Positions 26,381 through 40,508 are shown, counted from the first letter of the stretch. The stretch is 64,000 nt of DNA from Lates calcarifer (GCF_001640805.2 NW_026116441.1:18842-82841), one strand, 5' to 3'. Notes: a model not told the origin generated them from the sequence alone. Program-made: numbers and translations.

Positions 26381-29300
26381 TTTCAGGTCCACATTTTTCA
26401 CCTCAAAGTCACTCAGGGGCGTGTCTTATGCCATTTGGAGTGGATTTGGACAGGTTTTTGGTGAATTCTTTGAAAAAGTTGACACCACCATTTTTGTGTT
26501 GGCGACAGGCGGCGGGTCATCGTTTGGAGTGAAAAAAGGTCAAAATTTCAGGTCCACATTTTTCACCTCAAAGTCACTCAGGGGCGTGTCTTATGCCATT
26601 TGGAGTGGATTTGGACAGGTTTTTGGTGAATTCTTTGAAAAAGTTGACACCACCATTTTTGATGTTGGCGACAGGCGGGTCATCGTTTGGAGTGAAAAAA
26701 GGTCAAAATTTCAGGTCCACATTTTTCACCTCAAAGTCACTCAGGGGCGTGTCTTATGCCATTTGGAGTGGATTTGGACAGGTTTTTGGTGAATTCTTTG
26801 AAAAAGTTGACACCACCATTTTTGGGCGACAGGCGGCGGGTCATCGTTTGGAGTGAAAAAAGGTCAAAATTTCAGGTCCACATTTTCACCTCAAAGTCAC
26901 TCAGGGGCTGTCTTATGCCATTTGGAGTGGATTTGGACAGGTTTTTGGTGAATTCTTTGAAAAAGTTGACACCACCATTTTTGACGACAGGCGGCGGGTC
27001 ATCGTTTGGAGTGAAAAAAGGTCAAAATTTCAGGTCCACATTTTTCACCTCAAAGTCACTCAGGGGCGTGTCTTATGCCATTTGGAGTGGATTTGGACAG
27101 GTTTTTGGTGAATTCTTTGAAAAAGTTGACACCACCATTTTTGATGTTGGCGACAGGCGGCGGGTCATCGTTTGGAGTGAAAAAAGGTCAAAATTTCAGG
27201 TCCACATTTTTCACCTCAAAGTCACTCAGGGGCGTGTCTTATGCCATTTGGAGTGGATTTGGACAGGTTTTTGGTGAATTCTTTGAAAAAGTTGACACCA
27301 CCATTTTTGGTGACTACGACAGGCGGCGGGTCATCGTTTGGAGTGAAAAAAGGTCAAAATTTCAGGTCCACATTTTTCACCTCAAAGTCACTCAGGGGCA
27401 TGTCTTATGCCATTTGGAGTGGATTTGGACAGGTTTTTGGTGAATTCTTTGAAAAAGTGACACCACCATTTTTGGTGACTACGACAGGCGGCGGGTCATC
27501 GTTTTGGAGTGAAAAAAGGTCAAAATTTCAGGTCCACATTTTTCACCTCAAAGTCACTCAGGGGCGTGTCTTATGCCATTTGGAGTGGATTTGGACAGGT
27601 TTTTGGTGAATTCTTTGAAAAAGTTGACACACCATTTTTGGTGCGACAGGCGGCGGGTCATCGTTTGGAGTGAAAAAAGGTCAAAATTTCAGGTCCACAT
27701 TTTTCACTCAAAGTCACTCAGGGGCGTGTCTTATGCCATTTGGAGTGGATTTGGACAGGTTTTTGGTGAATTCTTTGAAAAAGTTGACACCACCATTTTT
27801 GATGTTGGCGACAGGCGGCGGGTCATCGTTTGGAGTGAAAAAAGGTCAAAATTTCAGGTCCACATTTTTCACCTCAAAGTCACTCAGGGGCGTGTCTTAT
27901 GCCATTTGGAGTGGATTTGGACAGGTTTTTGGTGAATCTTTGAAAAAGTTGACACCACCATTTTTGATGTTGGCGACAGGCGGCGGGTCATCGTTTGGAG
28001 TGAAAAAAGGTCAAAATTTCAGGTCCACATTTTTCACCTCAAAGTCACTCAGGGGCGTGTCTTATGCCATTTGGAGTGGATTTGGACAGGTTTTTGGTGA
28101 ATTCTTTGAAAAAGTTGACACCACCATTTTTGGTGTTACGACAGGCGGCGGGTCATCGTTGGAGTGAAAAAGGTCAAAATTTCAGGTCCACATTTTTCAC
28201 CTCAAAGTCACTCAGGGGCGTGTCTTATGCCATTTGGAGTGGATTTGGACAGGTTTTTGGTGAATTCTTTGAAAAAGTTGACACCACCATTTTTGGTGAC
28301 TACGACAGGCGGCGGGTCATCGTTTGGAGTGAAAAAAGGTCAAAATTTCAGGTCCACATTTTTCACCTCAAAGTCACTCAGGGGCGTGTCTTATGCCATT
28401 TGGAGTGGATTTGGACAGGTTTTTGGTGAATTCTTTGAAAAAGTTGACACCACCATTTTGGTGAACGACAGGCGGCGGGTCATCGTTTGGAGTGAAAAAG
28501 GTCAAAATTTCAGGTCCATTTTCACCTCAAAGTCACTCAGGGGCGTGTCTTATGCCATTTGGAGTGGATTTGGACAGGTTTTTGGTGAATTCTTTGAAAA
28601 AGTTGACACCACCATTTTTGATGTTGGCGACAGGCGGCGGGTCATCGTTTGGAGTGAAAAAAGGTCAAAATTTCAGGTCCACATTTTTCACCTCAAAGTC
28701 ACTCAGGGGCGTGTCTTATGCCATTTGGAGTGGATTTGGACAGGTTTTTGGTGAATTCTTTGAAAAAGTTGACACCACCATTTTTGATGTTGGCGACAGG
28801 CGGCGGGTCATCGTTTGGAGTGAAAAAAGGTCAAAATTTCAGGTCCACATTTTTCACCTCAAAGTCACTCAGGGGCGTGTCTTATGCCATTTGGAGTGGA
28901 TTTGGACAGGTTTTTGGTGAATTCTTTGAAAAAGTTGACACCACCATTTTTGGTGACTACGACAGGCGGCGGGTCATCGTTTGGAGTGAAAAAAGGTCAA
29001 AATTTCAGGTCCACATTTTTCACCTCAAAGTCACTCAGGGGCGTGTCTTATGCCATTTGGAGTGGATTTGGACAGGTTTTTGGTGAATCTTTGAAAAAGT
29101 TGACACCACCATTTTTGGTGACTACGACAGGCGGCGGGTCATCGTTTGGAGTGAAAAAGGTCAAAATTTCAGGTCCACATTTTTCACCTCAAAGTCACTC
29201 AGGGGCGTGTCTTATGCCATTTTGGAGTGGATTTGGACAGGTTTTTGGTGAATTCTTTGAAAAAGTTGACACCACCATTTTGATGTTGGCGACAGGCGGC

Positions 29301-31411
29301 GGGTCATCGTTTGGAGTGAAAAAAGGTCAAAATTTCAGGTCCACATTTTTCACCTCAAAGTCACTCAGGGGCGTGTCTTATGCCATTTGGAGTGGATTTG
29401 GACAGGTTTTTGGTGAATTCTTTGAAAAAGTTGACACCACCATTTTTGATGTTGGCGACAGGCGGCGGGTCATCGTTTGGAGTGAAAAAAGGTCAAAATT
29501 TCAGGTCCACATTTTTCACCTCAAAGTCACTCAGGGGCGTGTTATGCCATTTGGAGTGGATTTGGACAGGTTTTTGGTGAATTCTTTGAAAAAGTTGACA
29601 CCACCATTTTTGACGACAGGCGGCGGGTCATCGTTTGGAGTGAAAAAAGGTCAAAATTTCAGGTCCACATTTTTCACCTCAAAGTCACTCAGGGGGTGTC
29701 TTATGCCATTTGGAGTGGATTTGGACAGGTTTTTGGTGAATTCTTTGAAAAAGTTGACACCACCATTTGGTGACTACGACAGGCGGCGGGTCATCGTTTG
29801 GAGTGAAAAAAGGTCAAAATTTCAGGTCCACATTTTTCACCTCAAAGTCACTCAGGGGCGTGTCTTATGCCATTTGGAGTGGATTTGGACAGGTTTTTGG
29901 TGAATTCTTTGAAAAAGTTGACACCACCATTTTTGATGTTGGCGACAGGCGGCGGGTCATCGTTTGGAGTGAAAAAAGGTCAAAATTTCAGGTCCACATT
30001 TTTCACCTCAAAGTCACTCAGGGGCGTGTCTTATGCCATTTGGAGTGGATTTGGACAGGTTTTTGGTGAATTCTTTGAAAAAGTTGACACCACCATTTTT
30101 GGTTGGCGACAGGCGCGGGTCATCGTTTGGAGTGAAAAAAGGTCAAAATTTCAGGTCCACATTTTTCACCTCAAAGTCACTCAGGGGCGTGTCTTATGCC
30201 ATTTGGAGTGGATTTGGACAGGTTTTTGGTGAATTCTTTGAAAAAGTTGACACCACCATTTTTGACTACGACAGGCGGCGGGTCATCGTTTGGAGTGAAA
30301 AAAGGTCAAAATTTCAGGTCCACATTTTTCACCTCAAAGTCACTCAGGGGCGTGTCTTATGCCATTTGGAGTGGATTTGGACAGGTTTTTGGTGAATTCT
30401 TTGAAAAAGTTGACACCACCATTTTTGGTGACTACGACAGGCGGCGGGTCATCGTTTGGAGTGAAAAAAGGTCAAAATTTCAGGTCCACATTTTCACCTC
30501 AAAGTCACTCAGGGGCGTGTCTTATGCCATTTGGAGTGGATTTGGACAGGTTTTTGGTGAATTCTTTGAAAAAGTTGACACCACCATTTTGGTGGCGACG
30601 CGGCGGTCATCGTTTGGAGTGAAAAAAGGTCAAAATTTCAGGTCCACATTTTTCACCTCAAAGTCACTCAGGGGCCTTATGCCATTTGGAGTGGATTTGG
30701 ACAGGTTTTTGGTGAATTCTTTGAAAAAGTTGACACCACCATTTTTGATGTGCGACACGGCGGGTCATCGTTTGGAGTGAAAAAAGGTCAAAATTTCAGG
30801 TCCACATTTTTCACCTCAAAGTCACTCAGGGGCGTGTCTTATGCCATTTGGAGTGGATTTGGACAGGTTTTTGGTGAATTCTTTGAAAAAGTTGACACCA
30901 CCATTTTTGTGGCGACAGGCGGCGGGTCATCGTTTGGAGTGAAAAAAGGTCAAAATTTCAGGTCCACATTTTTCACCTCAAAGTCACTCAGGGCGTGTCT
31001 TATGCCATTTGGAGTGGATTTGGACAGGTTTTTGGTGAATTCTTTGAAAAAGTTGACACCACCATTTTTGACGACAGGCGGCGGGTCATCGTTTGGAGTG
31101 AAAAAAGGTCAAAATTTCAGGTCCACATTTTTCACCTCAAAGTCACTCAGGGGCGTGTCTTATGCCATTTGGAGTGGATTTGGACAGGTTTTTGGTGAAT
31201 TCTTGAAAAAGTTGACACACCATTTTGGTGCGACAGGCGGCGGGTCATCGTTTGGAGTGAAAAAAGGTCAAAATTTCAGGTCCACATTTTTCACCTCAAA
31301 GTCACTCAGGGGCGTGTCTTATGCCATTTGGAGTGGATTTGGACAGGTTTTTGGTGAATTTTGAAAAAGTTGACACCACCATTTTTGATGGCGACAGGCG
31401 GCGGGTCATCG

Positions 31412-31896
31412 TTTGGAGTGAAAAAAGGTCAAAATTTCAGGTCCACATTTTTCACCTCAAAGTCACTCAGGGGCTGTCTTATGCCATTTGGAGTGGATTT
31501 GGACAGGTTTTTGGTGAATTCTTTGAAAAAGTTGACACCACCATTTTTGGTGCGACAGGCGGCGGGTCATCGTTTGGAGTGAAAAAAGGTCAAAATTTCA
31601 GGTCCACATTTTTCACCTCAAAGTCACTCAGGGGCGTGTCTTATGCCATTTGGAGTGGATTTGGACAGGTTTTTGGTGAATTCTTTGAAAAAGTTGACAC
31701 CACCATTTTTGGTGCGACAGGCGGCGGGTCATCGTTTGGAGTGAAAAAAGGTCAAAATTTCAGGTCCACATTTTTCACCTCAAAGTCACTCAGGGGCGTG
31801 TCTTATGCCATTTGGAGTGGATTTGGACAGGTTTTTGGTGAATTCTTTGAAAAAGTTGACACCACCATTTTTGGTGCGACAGGCGGCGGGTCATCG
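31412..31896 (+). repeat. Three consecutive units sharing a 4-bp-shorter junction
   Basis: Units at 31412-31572 (161 bp), 31573-31734 (162 bp) and 31735-31896 (162 bp) all carry the junction GGTGCGACAGG, four bases shorter than type A. The two 162-bp copies look identical by eye. 162 is divisible by 3, so a forward reading frame is preserved from copy to copy as a 54-codon repeat, open from 31321 to 32040. I regard this open frame as incidental. Tandem sharing of a rare variant is the usual mark of recent local duplication. Confidence 0.75.
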
Positions 31897-34800
31897 TTTG
31901 GAGTGAAAAAAGGTCAAAATTTCAGGTCCACATTTTTCACCTCAAAGTCACTCAGGGGCGTGTCTTATGCCATTTGGAGTGGATTTGGACAGGTTTTTGG
32001 TGAATTCTTTGAAAAAGTTGACACCCACCATTTTTGGTGACTACGACAGGCGGCGGGTCATCGTTTGGAGTGAAAAAAGGTCAAAATTTCAGGTCCACAT
32101 TTTTCACCTCAAAGTCACTCAGGGGCGTGTCTTATGCCATTTGGAGTGGATTTGGACAGGTTTTTGGTGAATTCTTTGAAAAAGTTGACACCACCATTTT
32201 TGATGGCGACAGGCGGCGGGTCATCGTTTGGAGTGAAAAAAGGTCAAAATTTCAGGTCCACATTTTTCACCTCAAAGTCACTCAGGGGCGTGTCTTATGC
32301 CATTTGGAGTGGATTTGGACAGGTTTTTGGTGAATTCTTTGAAAAAGTTGACACCACCATTTTTGGTGACTACGACAGGCGGCGGTCATCGTTTGGAGTG
32401 AAAAAAGGTCAAAATTTCAGGTCCACATTTTTCACCTCAAAGTCACTCAGGGGCGTGTCTTATGCCATTTGGAGTGGATTTGGACAGGTTTTTGGTGAAT
32501 TCTTTGAAAAAGTTGACACCACCATTTTTGATGTTGGCGACAGGCGGCGGGTCATCGTTTGGAGTGAAAAAAGGTCAAAATTTCAGGTCCACATTTTTCA
32601 CCTCAAAGTCACTCATGTCTTATGCCATTTGGAGTGGATTTGGACAGGTTTTTGGTGAATTCTTTGAAAAAGTTGACACCACCATTTTTGGTGACTACGA
32701 CAGGCGGCGGGTCATCGTTTGGAGTGAAAAAAGGTCAAAATTTCAGGTCCACATTTTTCACCTCAAAGTCACTCAGGGGTGTCTTATGCCATTTGGAGTG
32801 GATTTGGACAGGTTTTTGGTGAATTCTTTGAAAAAGTTGACACCACCATTTTTTGTTGGCGACAGGCGGCGGGTCATCGTTTGGAGTGAAAAAAGGTCAA
32901 AATTTCAGGTCCACATTTTTCACCTCAAAGTCACTCAGGGGCGTGTCTTATGCCATTTGGAGTGGATTTGGACAGGTTTTTGGTGAATTCTTTGAAAAAG
33001 TTGACACCACCATTTTTGATGTTGGCGACAGGCGGCGGGTCATCGTTTGAGTGAAAAAAGGTCAAAATTTCAGGTCCACATTTTTCACCTCAAAGTCACT
33101 CAGGGGCGTGTCTTATGCCATTTGGAGTGGATTTGGACAGGTTTTTGGTGAATTCTTTGAAAAAGTTGACACCACCATTTTTTGTGCGACAGGCGGCGGG
33201 TCATCGTTTGGAGTGAAAAAAGGTCAAAATTTCAGGTCCACATTTTTCACCTCAAAGTCACTCAGGGGCATGTCTTATGCCATTTGGAGTGGATTTGGAC
33301 AGGTTTTTGGTGAATTCTTTGAAAAAGTTGACACCACCATTTTTGGTGACTACGACAGGCGGCGGTCATCGTTTGGAGTGAAAAAAGGTCAAAATTTCAG
33401 GTCCACATTTTTCACCTCAAAGTCACTCAGGGGCGTGTCTTATGCCATTTGGAGTGGATTTGGACAGGTTTTTGGTGAATTCTTTGAAAAAGTTGACACC
33501 ACCATTTTTGGTGACTACGACAGGCGGCGGGTCATCGTTTGGAGTGAAAAAAGGTCAAAATTTCAGGTCCATTTTTCACCTCAAAGTCACTCAATGTCTT
33601 ATGCCATTTGGAGTGGATTTGGACAGGTTTTTGGTGAATTCTTTGAAAAAGTTGACACCACCATTTTTGATGTTGGCGACAGGCGGCGGGTCATCGTTTG
33701 GAGTGAAAAAAGGTCAAAATTTCAGGTCCACATTTTTCACCTCAAAGTCACTCAGGGGCGTGTCTTATGCCATTTGGAGTGGATTTGGACAGGTTTTTGG
33801 TGAATTCTTTGAAAAAGTTGACACCACCATTTTTTTGATGTTGGCGACAGGCGCGGGTCATCGTTTGGAGTGAAAAAAGGTCAAAATTTCAGGTCACATT
33901 TTTCACCTCAAAGTCACTCAGGGGGTGTCTTATGCCATTTGGAGTGGATTTGGACAGGTTTTTGGTGAATTCTTTGAAAAAGTTGACACCACCATTTTTG
34001 ATGTTGGCGACAGGCGGCGGGTCATCGTTTGGAGTGAAAAAAGGTCAAAATTTCAGGTCCACATTTTTCACCTCAAAGTCACTCAGGGCGTGTCTTATGC
34101 CATTTGGAGTGGATTTGGACAGGTTTTTGGTGAATTCTTTGAAAAAGTTGACACCACCATTTTTTGGTGGCGACAGGCGGCGGGTCATCGTTTGGAGTGA
34201 AAAAGGTCAAAATTTCAGGTCCACATTTTTCACCTCAAAGTCACTCAGGGGCGTGTCTTATGCCATTTGGAGTGGATTTGGACAGGTTTTTGGTGAATTC
34301 TTTGAAAAAGTTGACACCACCATTTTTGATGTTGGCGACAGGCGGCGGGTCATCGTTTGGAGTGAAAAAGGTCAAAATTTCAGGTCCACATTTTTCACCT
34401 CAAAGTCACTCAGGGGCGTGTCTTATGCCATTTGGAGTGGATTTGGACAGGTTTTTGGTGAATTCTTTGAAAAAGTTGACACCACCATTTTTGGTGACTA
34501 CGACAGGCGGCGGGTCATCGTTTGGAGTGAAAAAAGGTCAAAATTTCAGGTCCACATTTTTCACCTCAAAGTCACTCAGGGGCGTGTCTTATGCCATTTG
34601 GAGTGGATTTGGACAGGTTTTTGGTGAATTCTTTGAAAAAGTTGACACCACCATTTTTGGTGCGACAGGCGGCGGGTCATCGTTTGGAGTGAAAAAAGGT
34701 CAAAATTTCAGGTCCACATTTTTCACCTCAAAGTCACTCAGGGGCGTGTCTTATGCCATTTGGAGTGGATTTGGACAGGTTTTTGGTGAATTCTTTGAAA

Positions 34801-35238
34801 AAGTTGACACCACCATTTTTGGTGACTACGACAGGCGGCGGGTCATCGTTTGGAGTGAAAAAGGTCAAAATTTCAGGTCCACATTTTTCACCTCAAAGTC
34901 ACTCAGGGGCGTGTCTTATGCCATTTGGAGTGGATTTGGACAGGTTTTTGGTGAATTCTTTGAAAAAGTTGACACCACCATTTTTGATGTTGGCGACAGG
35001 CGGCGGGTCATCGTTTGGAGTGAAAAAGGTCAAAATTTCAGGTCCACATTTTTCACCTCAAAGTCACTCAGGGGGTGTCTTATGCATTTGGAGTGGATTT
35101 GGACAGGTTTTTGGTGAATTCTTTGAAAAAGTTGACACCACCATTTTTGATGGGCGACAGGCGGCGGGTCATCGTTTGGAGTGAAAAAAGGTCAAAATTT
35201 CAGGTCCACATTTTTCACCTCAAAGTCACTCAGGGGCG

Positions 35239-36973
35239 TGTCTTATGCCATTTGGAGTGGATTTGGACAGGTTTTTGGTGAATTCTTTGAAAAAGTTGAC
35301 ACCACCATTTTTTGATGTGGCGACAGGCGGCGGGTCATCGTTTGGAGTGAAAAAAGGTCAAAATTTCAGGTCCACATTTTTCACCTCAAAGTCACTCAGG
35401 GGCGTGTCTTATGCCATTTGGAGTGGATTTGGACAGGTTTTTGGTGAATTCTTTGAAAAAGTTGACACCACCATTTTTGATGTTGGCGACAGGCGGCGGG
35501 GTCATCGTTTGGAGTGAAAAAAGGTCAAAATTTCAGGTCCACATTTTTCACCTCAAAGTCACTCAGGGGCGTGTCTTATGCCATTTGGAGTGGATTTGGA
35601 CAGGTTTTTGGTGAATTCTTTGAAAAAGTTGACACCACCATTTTTGGTGACTACGACAGGCGGCGGGTCATCGTTTGGAGTGAAAAAAGGTCAAAATTTC
35701 AGGTCCACATTTTTCACCTCAAAGTCACTCAGGGGCGTGTCTTATGCCATTTGGAGTGGATTTGGACAGGTTTTTGGTGAATTCTTTGAAAAAGTTGACA
35801 CCACCATTTTTGATGTTGGCGACAGGCGGCGGGTCATCGTTTGGAGTGAAAAAAGGTCAAAATTTCAGGTCCACATTTTTCACCTCAAAGTCACTCAGGG
35901 GGTGTCTTATGCCATTTGGAGTGGATTTGGACAGGTTTTTGGTGAATTCTTTGAAAAAGTTGACACCACCATTTTTGATGTTGGCGACAGGCGGCGGGGT
36001 CATCGTTTGGAGTGAAAAAAGGTCAAAATTTCAGGTCCACATTTTTCACCTCAAAGTCACTCAGGGGCGTGTCTTATGCCATTTGGAGTGGATTTGGACA
36101 GGTTTTTGGTGAATTCTTTGAAAAAGTTGACACCACCATTTTTGATGTTGGCGACAGGCGGCGGGTCATCGTTTGGAGTGAAAAAAGGTCAAAATTTCAG
36201 GTCCACATTTTTCACCTCAAAGTCACTCAGGGGCGTGTCTTATGCCATTTGGAGTGGATTTGGACAGGTTTTTGGTGAATTCTTTGAAAAAGTTGACACC
36301 ACCATTTTTGGTGACCGACAGGCGGCGGGTCATCGTTTGGAGTGAAAAAAGGTCAAAATTTCAGGTCCACATTTTTCACCTCAAAGTCACTCAGGGGCCT
36401 TATGCCATTTGGAGTGGATTTGGACAGGTTTTTTGGTGAATTCTTTGAAAAAGTTGACACCACCATTTTTGGTGACTACGACAGGCGGCGGGTCATCGTT
36501 TGGAGTGAAAAAAGGTCAAAATTTCAGGTCCACATTTTTCACCTCAAAGTCACTCAGGGGCGTGTCTTATGCCATTTGGAGTGGATTTGGACAGGTTTTT
36601 GGTGAATTCTTTGAAAAAGTTGACACCACCATTTTTGATGTTGGCGACAGGCGGCGGGTCATCGTTTGGAGTGAAAAAAAGGTCAAAATTTCAGGTCCAC
36701 ATTTTTCACCTCAAAGTCACTCAGGGCGTGTCTTATGCCATTTGGAGTGGATTTGGACAGGTTTTTGGTGAATTCTTTGAAAAAGTTGACACCACCATTT
36801 TTGATGTTGGCGACAGGCGGCGGGTCATCGTTTGGAGTGAAAAAAGGTCAAAATTTCAGGTCCACATTTTTCACCTCAAAGTCACTCAGGGGCGTGTCTT
36901 ATGCCATTTGGAGTGGATTTGGACAGGTTTTTGGTGAATTCTTTGAAAAAGTTGACACCACCATTTTTGATGT
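35239..36973 (+). repeat. Most homogeneous run of near-166-bp units
   Basis: Nine successive intervals between 35245 and 36735 average 165.6 bp, and most are exactly 166 or 167. Differences are confined to the A/B junction, single G changes in GCGGCGGGG, one unit with CCTTATGCC (36399) and one with an extra A (36675). This is the best-preserved segment and a good source for a consensus monomer. Confidence 0.8.
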
Positions 36974-37736
36974 TGGCGACAGGCGGCGGGGGTCATCGTT
37001 TGGAGTGAAAAAAGGTCAAAATTTCAGGTCCACATTTTTCACCTCAAAGTCACTCAGGGGCGTGTCTTATGCCATTTGGAGTGGATTTGGACAGGTTTTG
37101 GTGAATTCTTTGAAAAAGTTGACACCACCATTTTTGGTGACTACGACAGGCGGCGGGGTCATCGTTTGGAGTGAAAAAAGGTCAAAATTTCAGGTCCACA
37201 TTTTTCACCTCAAAGTCACTCAGGGGCATGTTTATGCCATTTGGAGTGGATTTGGACAGGTTTTTGGTGAATTCTTTGAAAAAGTTGACACCACCATTTT
37301 TGGTGCGACAGGCGGCGGGTCATCGTTTGGAGTGAAAAAAGGTCAAAATTTCAGGTCCACATTTTTTCACCTCAAAGTCACTCAGGGGCTGCCATTTGGA
37401 GTGGATTTGGACAGGTTTTTGGTGAATTCTTTGAAAAAGTTGACACCACCATTTTTGATGTTGGCGACAGGCGGCGGGTCATCGTTTGGAGTGAAAAAAG
37501 GTCAAAATTTCAGGTCCACATTTTTCACCTCAAAGTCACTCAGGGGGTGTCTTATGCCATTTGGAGTGGATTTGGACAGGTTTTTGGTGAATTCTTTGAA
37601 AAAGTTGACACCACCATTTTTGGTGACTACGACAGGCGGCGGGTCATCGTTTGGAGTGAAAAAAGGTCAAAATTTCAGGTCCACATTTTTCACCTCAAAG
37701 TCACTCAGGGGGCGTGTTTATGCCATTTGGAGTGGA

Positions 37737-37764
37737 TTTTTTTTTTGGTGAATTCTTTTAAAGT
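37737..37764 (+). repeat. T10 tract replacing GGATTTGGACAGG segment
   Basis: GAGTGGA is followed by ten T and GGTGAATTC, so the TTGGACAGG part of the unit is missing. Downstream AATTCTTTTAAAGTTGAC replaces AATTCTTTGAAAAAGTTGAC, creating a rare TAA triplet. Two neighbouring homopolymer anomalies in one unit suggest one event or one stretch of poor consensus. Confidence 0.8.
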
Positions 37765-40508
37765 TGACACCACCATTTTTGTGTTGGCGACAGGCGGCGG
37801 GTCATCGTTTGGAGTGAAAAAAGGTCAAAATTTCAGGTCCACATTTTTCACCTCAAAGTCACTCAGGGGCGTGTCTTATGCCATTTGGAGTGGATTTGGA
37901 CAGGTTTTTTGGTGAATTCTTTGAAAAAGTTGACACCACCATTTTTGATGTTGGCGACAGGCGGCGGGTCATCGTTTGGAGTGAAAAAAGGTCAAAATTT
38001 CAGGTCCACATTTTTCACCTCAAAGTCACTCAGGGGCGTGTCTTATGCCATTTGGAGTGGATTTGGACAGGTTTTTGGTGAATTCTTTGAAAAAGTTGAC
38101 ACCACCATTTTTGGTTGCGACAGGCGGCGGGTCATCGTTTGGAGTGAAAAAAGGTCAAAATTTCAGGTCCACATTTTTCACCTCAAAGTCACTCAGGGGC
38201 GTGTCTTATGCCATTTGGAGTGGATTTGGACAGGTTTTTGGTGAATTCTTTGAAAAAGTTGACACCACCATTTTTGGTGACTACGACAGGCGGCGGGTCA
38301 TCGTTTGGAGTGAAAAAAGGTCAAAATTTCAGGTCCACATTTTTCACCTCAAAGTCACTCAGGGGCGTGTCTTATGCCATTTGGAGTGGATTTGGACAGG
38401 TTTTGGTGAATTCTTTGAAAAAGTTGACACCACCATTTTGGTGACTACGACAGGCGGCGGGTCATCGTTTGGAGTGAAAAAGGTCAAAATTTCAGGTCCA
38501 CATTTTTCACCTCAAAGTCACTCAGGGGCGTGTCTTATGCCATTTGGAGTGGATTTGGACAGGTTTTTGGTGAATTCTTTGAAAAAGTTGACACCACCAT
38601 TTTTGGTGACTACGACAGGCGGCGGGTCATCGTTTGGAGTGAAAAAAGGTCAAAATTTCAGGTCCACATTTTTCACCTCAAAGTCACTCAGGGGCGTGTC
38701 TTATGCCATTTGGAGTGGATTTGGACAGGTTTTTGGTGAATTCTTTGAAAAAGTTGACACCACCATTTTTTGTGGCGACAGGCGGCGGGTCATCGTTTGG
38801 AGTGAAAAAAGGTCAAAATTTCAGGTCCACATTTTTCACCTCAAAGTCACTCAGGGGCGTGTCTTATGCCATTTGGAGTGGATTTGGACAGGTTTTGGTG
38901 AATTCTTTGAAAAAGTTGACACCACCATTTTTGGTGACTACGACAGGCGGCGGGTCATCGTTTGGAGTGAAAAAAGGTCAAAATTTCAGGTCCACATTTT
39001 TCACCTCAAAGTCACTCAGGGGCGTGTCTTATGCCATTTGGAGTGGATTTGGACAGGTTTTTGGTGAATTCTTTGAAAAAGTTGACACCACCATTTTTGG
39101 TGACTACGACAGGCGGCGGGTCATCGTTTGGAGTGAAAAAAGGTCAAATTTCAGGTCCACATTTTTCACCTCAAAGTCACTCAGGGGCGTGTCTTATGCC
39201 ATTTGGAGTGGATTTGGACAGGTTTTTGGTGAATTCTTTGAAAAAGTTGACACCACCATTTTTGGTGACTACGACAGGCGGCGGGTCATCGTTTGGAGTG
39301 AAAAAAGGTCAAAATTTCAGGTCCACATTTTTCACCTCAAAGTCACTCAGGGGCGTGTCTTATGCCATTTGGAGTGGATTTGGACAGGTTTTTGGTGAAT
39401 TCTTTGAAAAAGTTGACACCACCATTTTTGGTGACTACGACAGGCGGCGGGTCATCGTTTGGAGTGAAAAAAGGTCAAAATTTCAGGTCCACATTTTTCA
39501 CCTCAAAGTCACTCAGGGCGTGTCTTATGCCATTTGGAGTGGATTTGGACAGGTTTTTGGTGAATTCTTTGAAAAAGTTGACACCACCATTTTTGATGTT
39601 GGCGACAGGCGGCGGGTCATCGTTTGGAGTGAAAAAAGGTCAAAATTTCAGGTCCACATTTTTCACCTCAAAGTCACTCAGGGGCGTGTCTTATGCCATT
39701 TGGAGTGGATTTGGACAGGTTTTTGGTGAATTCTTTGAAAAAGTTGACACCACCATTTTTTGTGACTACGACAGGCGCGGGTCATCGTTTGGAGTGAAAA
39801 AAGGTCAAAATTTCAGGTCCACATTTTTCACCTCAAAGTCACTCAGGGGCGTGTCTTATGCCATTTGGAGTGGATTTGGACAGGTTTTTGGTGAATTCTT
39901 TGAAAAAGTTGACACCACCATTTTTGGTGACTACGACAGGCGGCGGGTCATCGTTTGGAGTGAAAAAAGGTCAAAATTTCAGGTCCACATTTTTCACCTC
40001 AAAGTCACTCAGGGGCGTGTCTTATGCCATTTGGAGTGGATTTGGACAGGTTTTTGGTGAATTCTTTGAAAAAGTTGACACCACCATTTTTTGGTGACTA
40101 CGACAGGCGGCGGGTCATCGTTTGGAGTGAAAAAAGGTCAAAATTTCAGGTCCACATTTTTCACCTCAAAGTCACTCAGGGGTGTCTTATGCCATTTGGA
40201 GTGGATTTGGACAGGTTTTTGGTGAATTCTTTGAAAAAGTTGACACCACCATTTTTGGTGACTACGACAGGCGGCGGGTCATCGTTTGGAGTGAAAAAGG
40301 TCAAAATTTCAGGTCCACATTTTTCACCTCAAAGTCACTCAGGGGCGTGTCTTATGCCATTTGGAGTGGATTTGGACAGGTTTTTGGTGAATTCTTTGAA
40401 AAAGTTGACACCACCATTTTTGGTGACTACGACAGCGGCGGGTCATCGTTTGGAGTGAAAAAAGGTCAAAATTTCAGGTCCACATTTTTCACCTCAAAGT
40501 CACTCAGG

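Larger units (their letters stand above)
23900..37990 (+). repeat. Array domain 3: type B-rich region
   Basis: About 28 clear type B junctions occur in roughly 86 monomers here, compared with two in the preceding 8.5 kb. They often sit in adjacent pairs or triplets (27800 and 27965; 28619 and 28786; 29281 and 29447; 33667, 33836 and 33999; 35813, 35977 and 36143; 36637, 36804 and 36967). Neighbouring copies sharing a variant are expected from local duplication by unequal exchange or conversion. The domain limits are approximate. Confidence 0.7.

Noticed and set aside
37737..37746. Poly-T tract as the tail of a retrotransposon insertion
   Set aside because: There is no element sequence and no target-site duplication. 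The sequence on both sides is the same monomer, so fusion of two T tracts explains it. The same applies to the T-rich tract at 10373-10388.
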